Source: CAIKZZ01 sp035604595 (GTDB lineage Bacteria > Pseudomonadota > Gammaproteobacteria > Steroidobacterales > Steroidobacteraceae). Taken from it: a stretch of DNA of 28,594 nt. The DNA lies in NCBI GenBank assembly GCA_035604595.1, contig DATNIE010000002.1, positions 1 through 28,594 of the forward strand, in the 5' to 3' direction. The position numbers were made by a program, and so were the translations under genes. Of the stretch, positions 15,068-23,356 are shown one piece after another. The first letter of the stretch is position 1; each line of letters opens with the position of its first letter. The notes beneath the pieces were generated by a model that worked only from the letters and a program-made list of their open reading frames with translations, did not search any database and was not told where the DNA came from.

Positions 15068-15808
15068 ATGCGCCAGCGCACGCTGATCGCGGTCGTCGGC
15101 GGCCTCGTGTTCGTTGGCGTCGCGGTCGGCACCCTTCCGGCCTCGCTGCTGGTCAGCCGCTTGCCGCCCGACCTCAAGGCGGACGGGGTCAGCGGCTCGA
15201 TCTGGAGCGGAAGTGCCGACGCAATCCGGCTGCGCGGCACGCCGCTCGGCGCCATCAACTGGGCGGCCGACCTCGGCGCGCTGCTGCACGGGCAGCTTGC
15301 CTACGAGATCGACCTCAGCCGGCCCGACGGCTTCGTGCGCGGGCATATCGCGGCGAGCTTAGGCAATGGGCTCACCGGGGAGAACATTTCGCTCGAACTC
15401 CCCGTCACGACGCTGAACCCTGAGCGCGCGAGCACCGCCTGGCAGGGAGATCTCAAAGGGACGGTCCGGCTGGTGCGGGTCGTCAACAGCTGGCCCACAA
15501 CGCTCGCGGGCGCGTTCACGCTCTCGAACCTCAAGCCCCCGGGCGCCGACCAGGCGCTCGGCACTTTCGCGATCGAATTCGACCCGAAGGCCAGCACGCC
15601 CGTGCAGCTCGTCGGGCGGGTGAGCGACGTCGACTCCCCGCTCCTCGTGCGCGCCCAGCTGATCATCCGGCGCGACCGAAGCTACGTGCTCGACGGGGAT
15701 GTGACACCGCGGCCCGGGGCGCCGCCCGAGGTCGCGCGGGCGGTCGCGTTCCTAGGCGCGCCCGACTCCTCCGGCCGCCGCCAGTTCCAGATCACCGGCA
15801 CGTTCTGA
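15068..15808 (+). CDS. gspN: Type II secretion protein GspN
   Basis: This encodes 246 residues with an N-terminal membrane anchor (about residues 5-25) and a periplasmic beta-rich domain. LPPDLKADGVSGSIWSGSADAIRLRGTPLGAINWAAD is the characteristic GspN start, where the bulk of the family similarity lies. GspN is an accessory component whose precise role is unsettled and which many systems lack. The ATG at 15068 is three bases past gspM. It is the last gene of the operon; no secretin gspD follows, unlike some Xanthomonas-type clusters. Confidence 0.9.
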   Translation: MRQRTLIAVVGGLVFVGVAVGTLPASLLVSRLPPDLKADGVSGSIWSGSADAIRLRGTPLGAINWAADLGALLHGQLAYEIDLSRPDGFVRGHIAASLGNGLTGENISLELPVTTLNPERASTAWQGDLKGTVRLVRVVNSWPTTLAGAFTLSNLKPPGADQALGTFAIEFDPKASTPVQLVGRVSDVDSPLLVRAQLIIRRDRSYVLDGDVTPRPGAPPEVARAVAFLGAPDSSGRRQFQITGTF

Positions 15809-15852
15809 GGCGAGCCCTCTGCTGCCACGTCCGGGACCGGCCGCCCGGCACG

Positions 15853-15886
15853 CCTCGGCCACCTCGGCCACCTCGGCCACCTCGGC
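15853..15886. repeat. 9-base tandem repeat, about 3.8 copies
   Basis: The unit CCTCGGCCA is repeated three times perfectly (15853-15879) with a partial fourth copy to 15886. It sits in the 80-base gap between the converging gspN and addA-like genes, just past the latter's stop. No clear intrinsic terminator is visible in the gap. The repeat probably arose by slippage and could vary in copy number between strains. Confidence 0.85.
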
Positions 15887-15888
15887 TC

Positions 15889-18800
15889 TCAGCCGGCCGA
15901 GTCTGCCGCGACCGCCCATTCGCGCCAGCCGGCGTGCAGCGGAAAGTAGAGTCCGAGGCGGATCGGCCGCGTCGGCTCGCGTGCGCCGATCAGGCGCGCG
16001 TAGCTCTCGAGTTGCGGTGCGTAGCGCTGCTGCTCCTGGTCGAGGAAGGCCTCGAGGTTCGTCCCCTCGTGCACGCTCGTCTTGAAATCGACGATCCAGC
16101 GGATGCCGCCCAAATCCACGAACGTCCTGTCGATCCGCGCGGCCACGACCTGACCGCCGCGCGCGCTCGACAGGTCGAGCTCGCTGGCCGCCTCGCGATG
16201 CGACGCATCGAACAGCCAGCGGCCGCGCGGATCGGCGAGCGTCGCCCGCAGCGCCCGCTGCACGCGCTCGACAGAGCTGTCGAGCTGCTCGTCGCTGACG
16301 CCGAGCTCCTGGAGTCGGCGGCGCCATATGCCGGTTCTGCCCGAAAGATCGTCGGCGCGCGCACCCGGCGACAGGTACGCCGCGCGCTCGAGCTCCTCGT
16401 GCACGACCGTGCCGACGTGCCGCGCGGCGGCGGTGACCCACTCGAACTCGAATTCGGAGGGCCCCGGCGGCAGCGGCGGATCGGCGAGCGGCACGAGCGC
16501 CGGCGCAGCCGCAGGCGCCGTCCAGCCATCGGCGAGACGCACGAGCCGCGGCCCGCGCCGGCCGGCCGGCATCGGGGAGGCCGGTCGGGCCGCGCGACCC
16601 TCGCGTCCCGCGCGCACCGCGCGTTCGACCGCCGGCCATAGCGTTGCGAGCAGGCTGCCACGCGCCGGCCTCCGAATCTCCCGCTCCGGGTCGGCCACCG
16701 TCTTCACGTGCCCGACGAGGTACAGCCGCTCGCGCGCGCGCGTCGCGGCGACGTACAGGAGCCTGCCGAGCTCAAACTCGGCGCGCTCCCGCTCGAGCGC
16801 CTTGAGCCACGTCTCGAGCGACTCGAAGGGCTGCGAGCGGGCGCGATGTGGCGCAAGCACGAGCGCCGGACCCCGGTCAGTGCGTGCGAACTCGAGCCAG
16901 CGCAACAACCGTCCCTGCTCGCCGCGAGTCAACCGCCCGAGGCCCGTCAGGATCACGACGTCCCATTCGAGTCCCTTGGCCCGGTGCACGGTCAGCAGCT
17001 GCGGGGCGTGCTCGGCGCCCGGCTCCGGCGCCGCGTACAGGTCATCGAGCGCATCGTCGAGCCGCGGCGGGTCCTCGAGGTCACCGGCACTCTCGAGCTC
17101 ATCTAAACGCGCGAAGAAAGTCGCGGCATTGTCGAGGTCTGCGGCCGCCGCGAGCGTCGCGGGCCCGCCGAGGGCGACCCAGGCGGCCTCGACGCACGCC
17201 GCAAGTGGACGCCGGCCGCGATCGCACAGCGCCGCATCGAGGACCTGTCGCGTGCCCAGCAGCCGCGCCCGGGGCCCGCAGCCGAGACGCTCGAGGCGTT
17301 CTGCATCGTGCATCAGCTGCCAGATCGTCGCATCCGGCGCATCGCCGGCAAGCTCCCACAGCGACTCGAGGCCGAGCCCGCACCACGGTGCGCGCAGGCA
17401 CGCGAGCCAGGCGACCCTGTCGCCCAGGTGCGCGAGCGCGCGTGTGAGCGAGATCAGGTCGCGCACCGCGAGCCGGTCGGCGAGCGGCACGAGCTCGACG
17501 CCCTGGAACGGCAGCGCGCGTTCGCGCAGCTCGGCCGCAACTGCCGACAGCGGCTGGCGCGCCCGTCCGAGTACCGCGATGGAGGTCTTGGGGTCGCGCG
17601 CGCGCTCGGCGGCGATGATTCCGGTCACCCGTGCCGCCTCGTCGGCCGCGCTCGCATCCTCGAGGATACAGAGCTCGACGCCCGAGGCTGGCGCGGACGG
17701 GCGCACGGCGCGCGACGGGGAGTAGCTGACCGCACCGCGTGCCAGCTCCTCGCGCGCGGGCAGCACGGCGCCGAACGCTTCGTTCACCCAGTCGACGAGT
17801 GCCGGGCGCGAGCGGAAGTTCGCGACCAGTGTCAAGGGCTCGAGCGGCACACCGCCGAGCCCCTGCTCCCTGATCCTCAGGAACAACCCGACGTCGGCCC
17901 CGCGAAACAGGTAGATCGACTGCATCGGGTCGCCGACCAGAAACAGCGTGCGGCCGTCCCCCGGCTGCCAGCCGGCGGTCAACCGCTCGAGCAGCTCGAC
18001 CTGGGCGGCCGAGGTGTCCTGGAACTCGTCCACCAGTATGTGCTGCAGGCGATAGTCGAGCTCGAGGGTGAGGTCGGACGGCTCCTCCGGCGAGCCGAGC
18101 GAGTCGAGGGCGGCCTGCTGGACCGCCGAGAAGTCGACCGCGCCTTGCTCGGCGAACACCGCGCCGAGCCGTGCGGCCGCGGCCACCAGAACGCGGTGAA
18201 GTGCGGCGAGCACTCGCCACTGCGCTTCCCCATAGCGGGGCGACGGCAGGGTCGCAACCTCGGCGAGGGCCGCCTCGAGCCCGGGGAGTCCTGCGAGCTC
18301 CTCGAGCAGCGCCTGGAATGCACTCTTCTCCGACCTCGCCTCCGGCGGGAAGCCCTGGCGTTTATCCACGCTCTTGCGCAAGCGTCGCTCGCGAGTGAGC
18401 AGCAGGGTCGCGAGCGCTTGCCAGGCAGGGAGATGCGCGGGCTCCGGACTCAACCCGCCGGGCCGCGCCGGCCCACCCGCCAGCATGCGGAGTCCCTGCT
18501 CCGACGACCCGAGCCGCGCCGCCGCCGCCCGCGCGAGCGGCCAGAGCCGGCCTGCGATGTCGGCCGGGAACAGCGCCCCGGCACGCGACAGGGAGGCGGC
18601 CACGAGCGCGCCGAGCGCATCCTCGAGCGCCGCGCGCAGCCCCGAATCAGGCGTGGCCGACACTGCTGGCAGCACGAGCCTCAGCCACCGGTCGCGGAAC
18701 TCGAGCATCGTCGCGAGCAGCGGCTCGAGCAGGTCGACCTCGTTGTCCAGGTGCTCGAGCACGATCGCAAGGCTGTCGGCGAGCGCCCCGCCCGCCTCGA

Positions 18801-19299
18801 GCTCGGCGAGCGTACGGCGCGCGGCCGTCGCATACAGCTGCTTGGGTCTGCGGCTGACCGCGAGGCTCGCGCCGGCCCGCGACAGGATCGGCAGGCGCGC
18901 CGCAAGCCAGTGGTTCAGGGAGTCGATCGTCTGGATCCTCAGCCGTGTCGGTTGTGCCGACAGCTGCCAGCCGCGCTCGGCGTCGGCGGCGAGCACCCGC
19001 ACCGCGAGCCTCAATGTCTCGGAATCGACGCTGTCTCGGCCCGGCTGACCGCGCCCCGCCCGGTCGAGCGCCTCGGCGATCCGCTCGCGCATCTCGCCGG
19101 CCGCCTTGCGGGTGAACGTGATCGCGAGCACCGCCTCCGGATGGCGGCTGCCGGCGAGGAGCGTCAGAAAACGCTGCGTCAGCAGCGTCGTTTTTCCCGA
19201 GCCTGCGGGCGCCTCGACGATGAAGGATTGAGAGGGATCGAGCGCGCGAGCGCGCGCGGCGGCATCCGGCGGCGGTCCCCGCTCGGCGGGCACGGTCAT
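15889..19299 (-). CDS. AddA-like UvrD-family helicase/nuclease
   Basis: This encodes 1136 residues: a superfamily 1A helicase followed by a RecB-type nuclease domain. Walker A is EAPAGSGKTT (about residues 29-38), with ITFTRKAAGEMRERI (motif Ia), ILVDEFQDTS (Walker B, about 422), VGDPMQSIYLFRGAD, VANFRSR, TVHRAKGLEWDVV and YVAATRARERLYLVG (motif VI, about 853). C-terminal DRTFVDLGGIRWIVDFKTS (about 1065-1083) carries the PD-(D/E)XK nuclease Asp and Lys. Together with the AddB-like partner it should unwind and degrade double-strand ends for recombination. The ATG at 19299 overlaps the upstream stop by four bases; an extension to 19491 is a shadow of that gene. Whether it is orthologous to Firmicute AddA or belongs to a separate proteobacterial branch cannot be settled here. 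Confidence 0.92.
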   Translation of the reverse strand: MTVPAERGPPPDAAARARALDPSQSFIVEAPAGSGKTTLLTQRFLTLLAGSRHPEAVLAITFTRKAAGEMRERIAEALDRAGRGQPGRDSVDSETLRLAVRVLAADAERGWQLSAQPTRLRIQTIDSLNHWLAARLPILSRAGASLAVSRRPKQLYATAARRTLAELEAGGALADSLAIVLEHLDNEVDLLEPLLATMLEFRDRWLRLVLPAVSATPDSGLRAALEDALGALVAASLSRAGALFPADIAGRLWPLARAAAARLGSSEQGLRMLAGGPARPGGLSPEPAHLPAWQALATLLLTRERRLRKSVDKRQGFPPEARSEKSAFQALLEELAGLPGLEAALAEVATLPSPRYGEAQWRVLAALHRVLVAAAARLGAVFAEQGAVDFSAVQQAALDSLGSPEEPSDLTLELDYRLQHILVDEFQDTSAAQVELLERLTAGWQPGDGRTLFLVGDPMQSIYLFRGADVGLFLRIREQGLGGVPLEPLTLVANFRSRPALVDWVNEAFGAVLPAREELARGAVSYSPSRAVRPSAPASGVELCILEDASAADEAARVTGIIAAERARDPKTSIAVLGRARQPLSAVAAELRERALPFQGVELVPLADRLAVRDLISLTRALAHLGDRVAWLACLRAPWCGLGLESLWELAGDAPDATIWQLMHDAERLERLGCGPRARLLGTRQVLDAALCDRGRRPLAACVEAAWVALGGPATLAAAADLDNAATFFARLDELESAGDLEDPPRLDDALDDLYAAPEPGAEHAPQLLTVHRAKGLEWDVVILTGLGRLTRGEQGRLLRWLEFARTDRGPALVLAPHRARSQPFESLETWLKALERERAEFELGRLLYVAATRARERLYLVGHVKTVADPEREIRRPARGSLLATLWPAVERAVRAGREGRAARPASPMPAGRRGPRLVRLADGWTAPAAAPALVPLADPPLPPGPSEFEFEWVTAAARHVGTVVHEELERAAYLSPGARADDLSGRTGIWRRRLQELGVSDEQLDSSVERVQRALRATLADPRGRWLFDASHREAASELDLSSARGGQVVAARIDRTFVDLGGIRWIVDFKTSVHEGTNLEAFLDQEQQRYAPQLESYARLIGAREPTRPIRLGLYFPLHAGWREWAVAADSAG

Positions 19300-22007
19300 G
19301 GCCCGCCTCCCGCGCCGGTATCCGCTGCACCGTTGTCTGCGCCCGGCTCGTCTTCCCCACTCCCGACCGCGCGCTCCTCGATCCGGCAGAACGCTGCGAG
19401 AGCGCAGCGCTCGCAGGCGGCGTCCGCCGGGTCGACCGCCGCGATCCCGCGCCCGAACTCGAGTGCGAGGCGCACACAGACCGCGCGCCACTCATCGATC
19501 AGGCCCTGCCACGTCTGCCCGCGCAGCTCCGGCTGTCGCGCCCGCTCGAGCGCCCCGACGTCGGGCAGGAGTCCATCGCGCGCGGCAAGACCGCGAAACT
19601 TTTTGTCGATGGCAATCGGCAGGCGCGCGATCGCCACGGCCGCTGGAGGCACGGCCCGAGAGGCCGCGTAGATGGGAAGCTGCAAGGCATCGGGGCGCGC
19701 CCCTGCCCAGCGGCGCGGCAGGGACTTCCCCGTCTTGTAGTCGATCAGCACGGTCGAGCCGTCGGGGAGCCGGTCGAGGCGATCGAGGCGGATGTGAAGC
19801 GCGTAGCCGCCGAGATCCACGGCATCCGCACTCTCGCGCCCGATCACCTCGAACGGCGTGCGCGTGAGCTCGACGTCCGCGAGCGTGAGCAGCGCGCGCT
19901 CGAGCCACCTGCGCTCGAGCGCGAGCAGCCGACCCTCTGGTAGGTAGCCGCGATACGCCTCGACCGCCGATTGCACCGCCTCTGCCGCCGCGCGCTCGCG
20001 CCCGTCGGGCCCGCGCGCGGTGAGCTCGCCGTGCGTCAGCACCTCGCCCCAGAAACTCGCGAGCGCCGCGTGCATGAGTACGCCACGCACTCGGCGCGGC
20101 AGGCCCGTCCCCGGGCTCTCGAGCGGCACGGCACCGAGGCGCGCCTCGGATGCGGCCAGGAACGGGCACTGTGACTGCAGCTCGAGCACCCGCACGCCGC
20201 CCTCGATCCTCAATCCGGGGGCGAGCGGCGGCAGCGTCCCATCACTCCACGGGACGAGCTCCGCCCGCGCCCGGATCTCGGCCGCCCGCGCCGGGATGAT
20301 CGCCGGGGGCGAGAGTTCGGGCGCCGCCGGCACGAGACCCGAGCGCAGCAGGCGCGTCTCCCCGTCCTGCCGCGCCGAACTCAGCACGAGCTCGGGTGTC
20401 GCGAGCTGCCAGCCGGCGAGCGCCTCGCGCGCCTCGCGCAGCGTCGCCTCCGGTGTCGCGGCCGGCATGCTCCGCGCGCGCTGCAGACTCTGCGGTAGGA
20501 ACGGGTTCGGCGCCGCCGCGGCGGGGAACCGGTCGGCGGTCAGCCCCGCGACCCACAGGCCCTCGAACGGCAACCCCGCGTTCTCCAGCCGGTCGAGCAC
20601 GACGACTGGCGGCTCGCCGATGGCCGGCTCGAACGGCGTCGCGGCGACGAGCGCGGCGAGCTCGCGCTCGGCCTCGGCGAAGGTCAATGGCGGCAGCACG
20701 CGCGCGAGTTCCCCGAACGTTCCGAGCAGCTCGTAGAGCCGGCGCGCCGCCTGGTCCTCGGAACCGCGGAGCGGCCGTCCCTGCGGCCAGCCGGCCGCGC
20801 GCAGCGCCCGCGGCCAGACCTCGGCCCACGCCGCGGCGCTGCGGCGCCGTCCCCCCTCGAGCGCGCCCCGCACCGCCTCGATCCGCCCGGCGACGTCCCG
20901 GGCGCCGACGCGGCTGCCGCGGATTCGGCGCAGCAGCTCGGCGATCGGAAGCAGCCGACTGCCGAGCCGCCGGAGTTCGGCGTCGAGCTGCGCGCCGAGC
21001 GCGGCCGCCGACCCGAGGCTCATGTTCTCGCTCCACGGCCGGATATACGGCGAGCGCAGCAGCCGGCCGAAGGCAAGCACGTCGATCGACTGGGCGCCGA
21101 GCGCGAGCAGCCCGAGCGCAGCATCGACCACCGCATGATCGGCGAGCCGGCGTCCGGTCGCGAACGCAAAGGGGCGCGCATCCGGCGCCCCGGGCGCCTT
21201 GAGCGCCGGTGCGAGCCGGTCCTCGAGGAGTCGCCTCACAGCAGGCGCGCGCTCGGCGAGATCCGGCACGATGATACCGAGCCGCGCCTCCGGATCGGCC
21301 ATCAGGCGCTCGGCGAGCCAGCAGCCGATGACCTCGAGCTCCGCATCCGGAGTCGCCGCCTCGAGGCGCGCGAGGCGCGCGGGTCCGGCGGCGAGCTCAA
21401 GCTCGACGGGCGCGCGGCCACAGGCTGCGAGTACGCCGAGCAGGGTCCGACGCGCAGGAGTCGTGCCGCTGAAGCCGTGGAATCCCAGCGCACCGTGCGG
21501 CGCCGGACCGCCCGGCGCAAAAGCTTCCGCGCTGCGCGCGGCGAGCAGCGCCGGCAGGCGCGCGCGGTCGAGCGCGCCACGTGCGCGGCAGCGCGCCTCG
21601 AACTCACGGGCCCAGCCCTTGAACGCCGCGTGCTCGGGCGTCGAGGCCTCGAGCGCCGCCAGGTCGAGCTGCCAGTCGTGCAGCAGCTGCCAGGCACGCT
21701 CGGCGTCCGCGGCAGCGGCGCGGACGCTGACGAGCCCGTCGCCCGCCTCGCTCTCCTCAATGATCAGCTGCCACAGGCGCGTCGCGGCGTAGGGCCCGAG
21801 GATCGTCGGGCGCTGTTCAAGCCTGCGGGCTGCCCGTTCGAGCCACGCGCCGGCCGGATAGACGGCGGGCGTCGGCCAGACGAGGTGCCCGGCGCGCGCC
21901 GCGCTGAGTCCAAGGCGCAGCTTGAGCACGCTCGCCTGGCGCGCCGTCGCCGTGACGATCTCGCCACCGGCGTCGAGCAGTGCCGCGTGCGCAGCGAGGG
22001 CGGGCAC
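19296..22007 (-). CDS. AddB-like PD-(D/E)XK nuclease, DNA repair
   Basis: This encodes 903 residues, matching the roughly 900-residue proteobacterial family related to AddB (I recall TIGR03623, probable DNA repair protein). The N-terminal helicase-like part has no Walker A: the start reads GGEIVTATARQASVL where AddB has a P-loop. The C-terminal nuclease has LHIRLDRLDRLPDGSTVLIDYKTGKS (about 756). Four cysteines fit the AddB iron-sulfur site: one in SQCPF (about 612) and three in CERCALAAFC (about 862-871), which lock the nuclease domain. The start is a GTG at 22007, directly after the TAA of the aminotransferase gene. With the AddA-like subunit it likely forms a heterodimeric end-resection enzyme. 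Confidence 0.9.
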   Translation of the reverse strand: MPALAAHAALLDAGGEIVTATARQASVLKLRLGLSAARAGHLVWPTPAVYPAGAWLERAARRLEQRPTILGPYAATRLWQLIIEESEAGDGLVSVRAAAADAERAWQLLHDWQLDLAALEASTPEHAAFKGWAREFEARCRARGALDRARLPALLAARSAEAFAPGGPAPHGALGFHGFSGTTPARRTLLGVLAACGRAPVELELAAGPARLARLEAATPDAELEVIGCWLAERLMADPEARLGIIVPDLAERAPAVRRLLEDRLAPALKAPGAPDARPFAFATGRRLADHAVVDAALGLLALGAQSIDVLAFGRLLRSPYIRPWSENMSLGSAAALGAQLDAELRRLGSRLLPIAELLRRIRGSRVGARDVAGRIEAVRGALEGGRRRSAAAWAEVWPRALRAAGWPQGRPLRGSEDQAARRLYELLGTFGELARVLPPLTFAEAERELAALVAATPFEPAIGEPPVVVLDRLENAGLPFEGLWVAGLTADRFPAAAAPNPFLPQSLQRARSMPAATPEATLREAREALAGWQLATPELVLSSARQDGETRLLRSGLVPAAPELSPPAIIPARAAEIRARAELVPWSDGTLPPLAPGLRIEGGVRVLELQSQCPFLAASEARLGAVPLESPGTGLPRRVRGVLMHAALASFWGEVLTHGELTARGPDGRERAAAEAVQSAVEAYRGYLPEGRLLALERRWLERALLTLADVELTRTPFEVIGRESADAVDLGGYALHIRLDRLDRLPDGSTVLIDYKTGKSLPRRWAGARPDALQLPIYAASRAVPPAAVAIARLPIAIDKKFRGLAARDGLLPDVGALERARQPELRGQTWQGLIDEWRAVCVRLALEFGRGIAAVDPADAACERCALAAFCRIEERAVGSGEDEPGADNGAADTGAGGGP

Positions 22008-23279
22008 TTAACTTCGCGCGACGGCCTTGAGCGGCGGCGCGCCGGCGCGCGTCGCGGCCGTCTGGGCATAGATGTCCAGCTGCTCCTCGATCCGGCCGAA
22101 CACGTCCCGCAGCACCTCGGGCTCCGGCAGGCTCGTGACCCTGAAATGCGTGTTGTACGGCGTGTTGAAGCTGACGCCCGGTGCCACGACCACGTGCTTG
22201 TACTCAAGCAGGTCCATCGCGAACGCCTGGTCGTCGAACGCAGGAAGTACGTCGCGGCGCACGCCGACGAATGCATACATCGCGCCCATGGGCCGGCGGA
22301 GCTCGAGGTACTTGCTGGCAGCGACCGCCTCGAGGATGCACTGGCGCGACTCGTACAGCCGGCCGCCGGGCCGTGTCAGATCGCGGACACTCTGGTGGCC
22401 GCCGAGCGCCGTCTGCACCGCCCACTGCCCCGGCACGTTGCTGCACAGGCGCAGCGAGCTCAACAGCTCAAGCCCATGCAGGTACTCCCCGGCGCCCTCG
22501 CGCTCGCCGGAGAACACGGCCCAGCCGACCCGGTAGCCGCAGGCGCGATAGACCTTGGAGAGCCCCGACAGCGTCGCGCACAGCGTGTCGTGCACCAGCG
22601 TCGCGAGCGGCACGAACTCGGCCCCGTCGTAGGTCATCTGGTCGTAGATCTCGTCGGCGAACACCACCAGGCGATGTTTCTCCGCGAGCCGCGCAATGCG
22701 CGTCAGCACGTCGCGGCTGTAGACCGCGCCGGTCGGGTTGTTTGGATTGATCACGACGATCGCCCGCGTGCGGCGCGTGATCAGCCTCTCGATCTCGTCC
22801 GGGTCCGGCATCCAGCCGGCCTCGCTGCGGCACGGATAGTGAACTGCACAACCACGGTTCAGGATCGTCGCCGCCGTCCACAGTGGGTAGTCCGGGCTCG
22901 GAACGAGCACCTCATCGCCGTCGTTGAGCAGCGCCCGGAGCGTCAGGTCGATGAGCTCCGAGACACCATTGCCGATGAACACGTCCTCGACCGTGACGTG
23001 CCTGAGGCCCCGCTCCTGCTGCTGCATCACGATCGCTTCGCGCGCCGGGAATATGCCCTTCTGGTGCACGTAGCCCTCGGCGAGCCGCAGGTTCTCGATG
23101 ATCGCGAGCCGCATCGTCTCGGGCGTGCGAAACCCGAAGGCACCCGGGTTGCCGATGTTGAGCGAGACGATGTCATAGCCCAGGCGCTCCATCTCGTGGG
23201 CGCGCCGGGCAAGCTGGCCGCGGATCTCGTAGCGCACCTGGGCAAGCGCCGTGCTGGCGCGAATCGTGGGCGTGGTCAT
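22008..23279 (-). CDS. alaA: AlaA-type glutamate-pyruvate aminotransferase
   Basis: This 423-residue fold-type I PLP aminotransferase is closely similar along its length to E. coli AlaA, which makes alanine from pyruvate and glutamate. Shared segments are YDIVSLNIGNPGAFGF, DVFIGNGVSELI, LVPSPDYPLWTAA, INPNNPTGAVYS, FADEIYDQMTYDGAE, the PLP lysine in SGLSKVYRACGYRVGW (about residue 240), MLR-like SSLRLCSNVP and QTALGGHQS. The ATG at 23279 follows AGGA by six bases. The next gene (addB-like) starts at the very next base after its TAA, so the aminotransferase is linked to DNA-repair genes. Substrate is inferred by similarity. Confidence 0.93.
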   Translation of the reverse strand: MTTPTIRASTALAQVRYEIRGQLARRAHEMERLGYDIVSLNIGNPGAFGFRTPETMRLAIIENLRLAEGYVHQKGIFPAREAIVMQQQERGLRHVTVEDVFIGNGVSELIDLTLRALLNDGDEVLVPSPDYPLWTAATILNRGCAVHYPCRSEAGWMPDPDEIERLITRRTRAIVVINPNNPTGAVYSRDVLTRIARLAEKHRLVVFADEIYDQMTYDGAEFVPLATLVHDTLCATLSGLSKVYRACGYRVGWAVFSGEREGAGEYLHGLELLSSLRLCSNVPGQWAVQTALGGHQSVRDLTRPGGRLYESRQCILEAVAASKYLELRRPMGAMYAFVGVRRDVLPAFDDQAFAMDLLEYKHVVVAPGVSFNTPYNTHFRVTSLPEPEVLRDVFGRIEEQLDIYAQTAATRAGAPPLKAVARS

Positions 23280-23356
23280 GGGTAATCCTGGCTCGGTCAC
23301 GGACCCAAGACGCCGAGGATAGCGCAGCCGGGCCCGGCCGCACGCGACGACTCCGC

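Noticed and set aside
17308..19671. Very long open frame on the plus strand opposite the addA-like gene
   Set aside because: It is a shadow: the opposite strand encodes a clear helicase with all motifs, and the plus-strand translation is arginine-, glutamine- and proline-rich with no domain. High GC content makes long antisense frames common.
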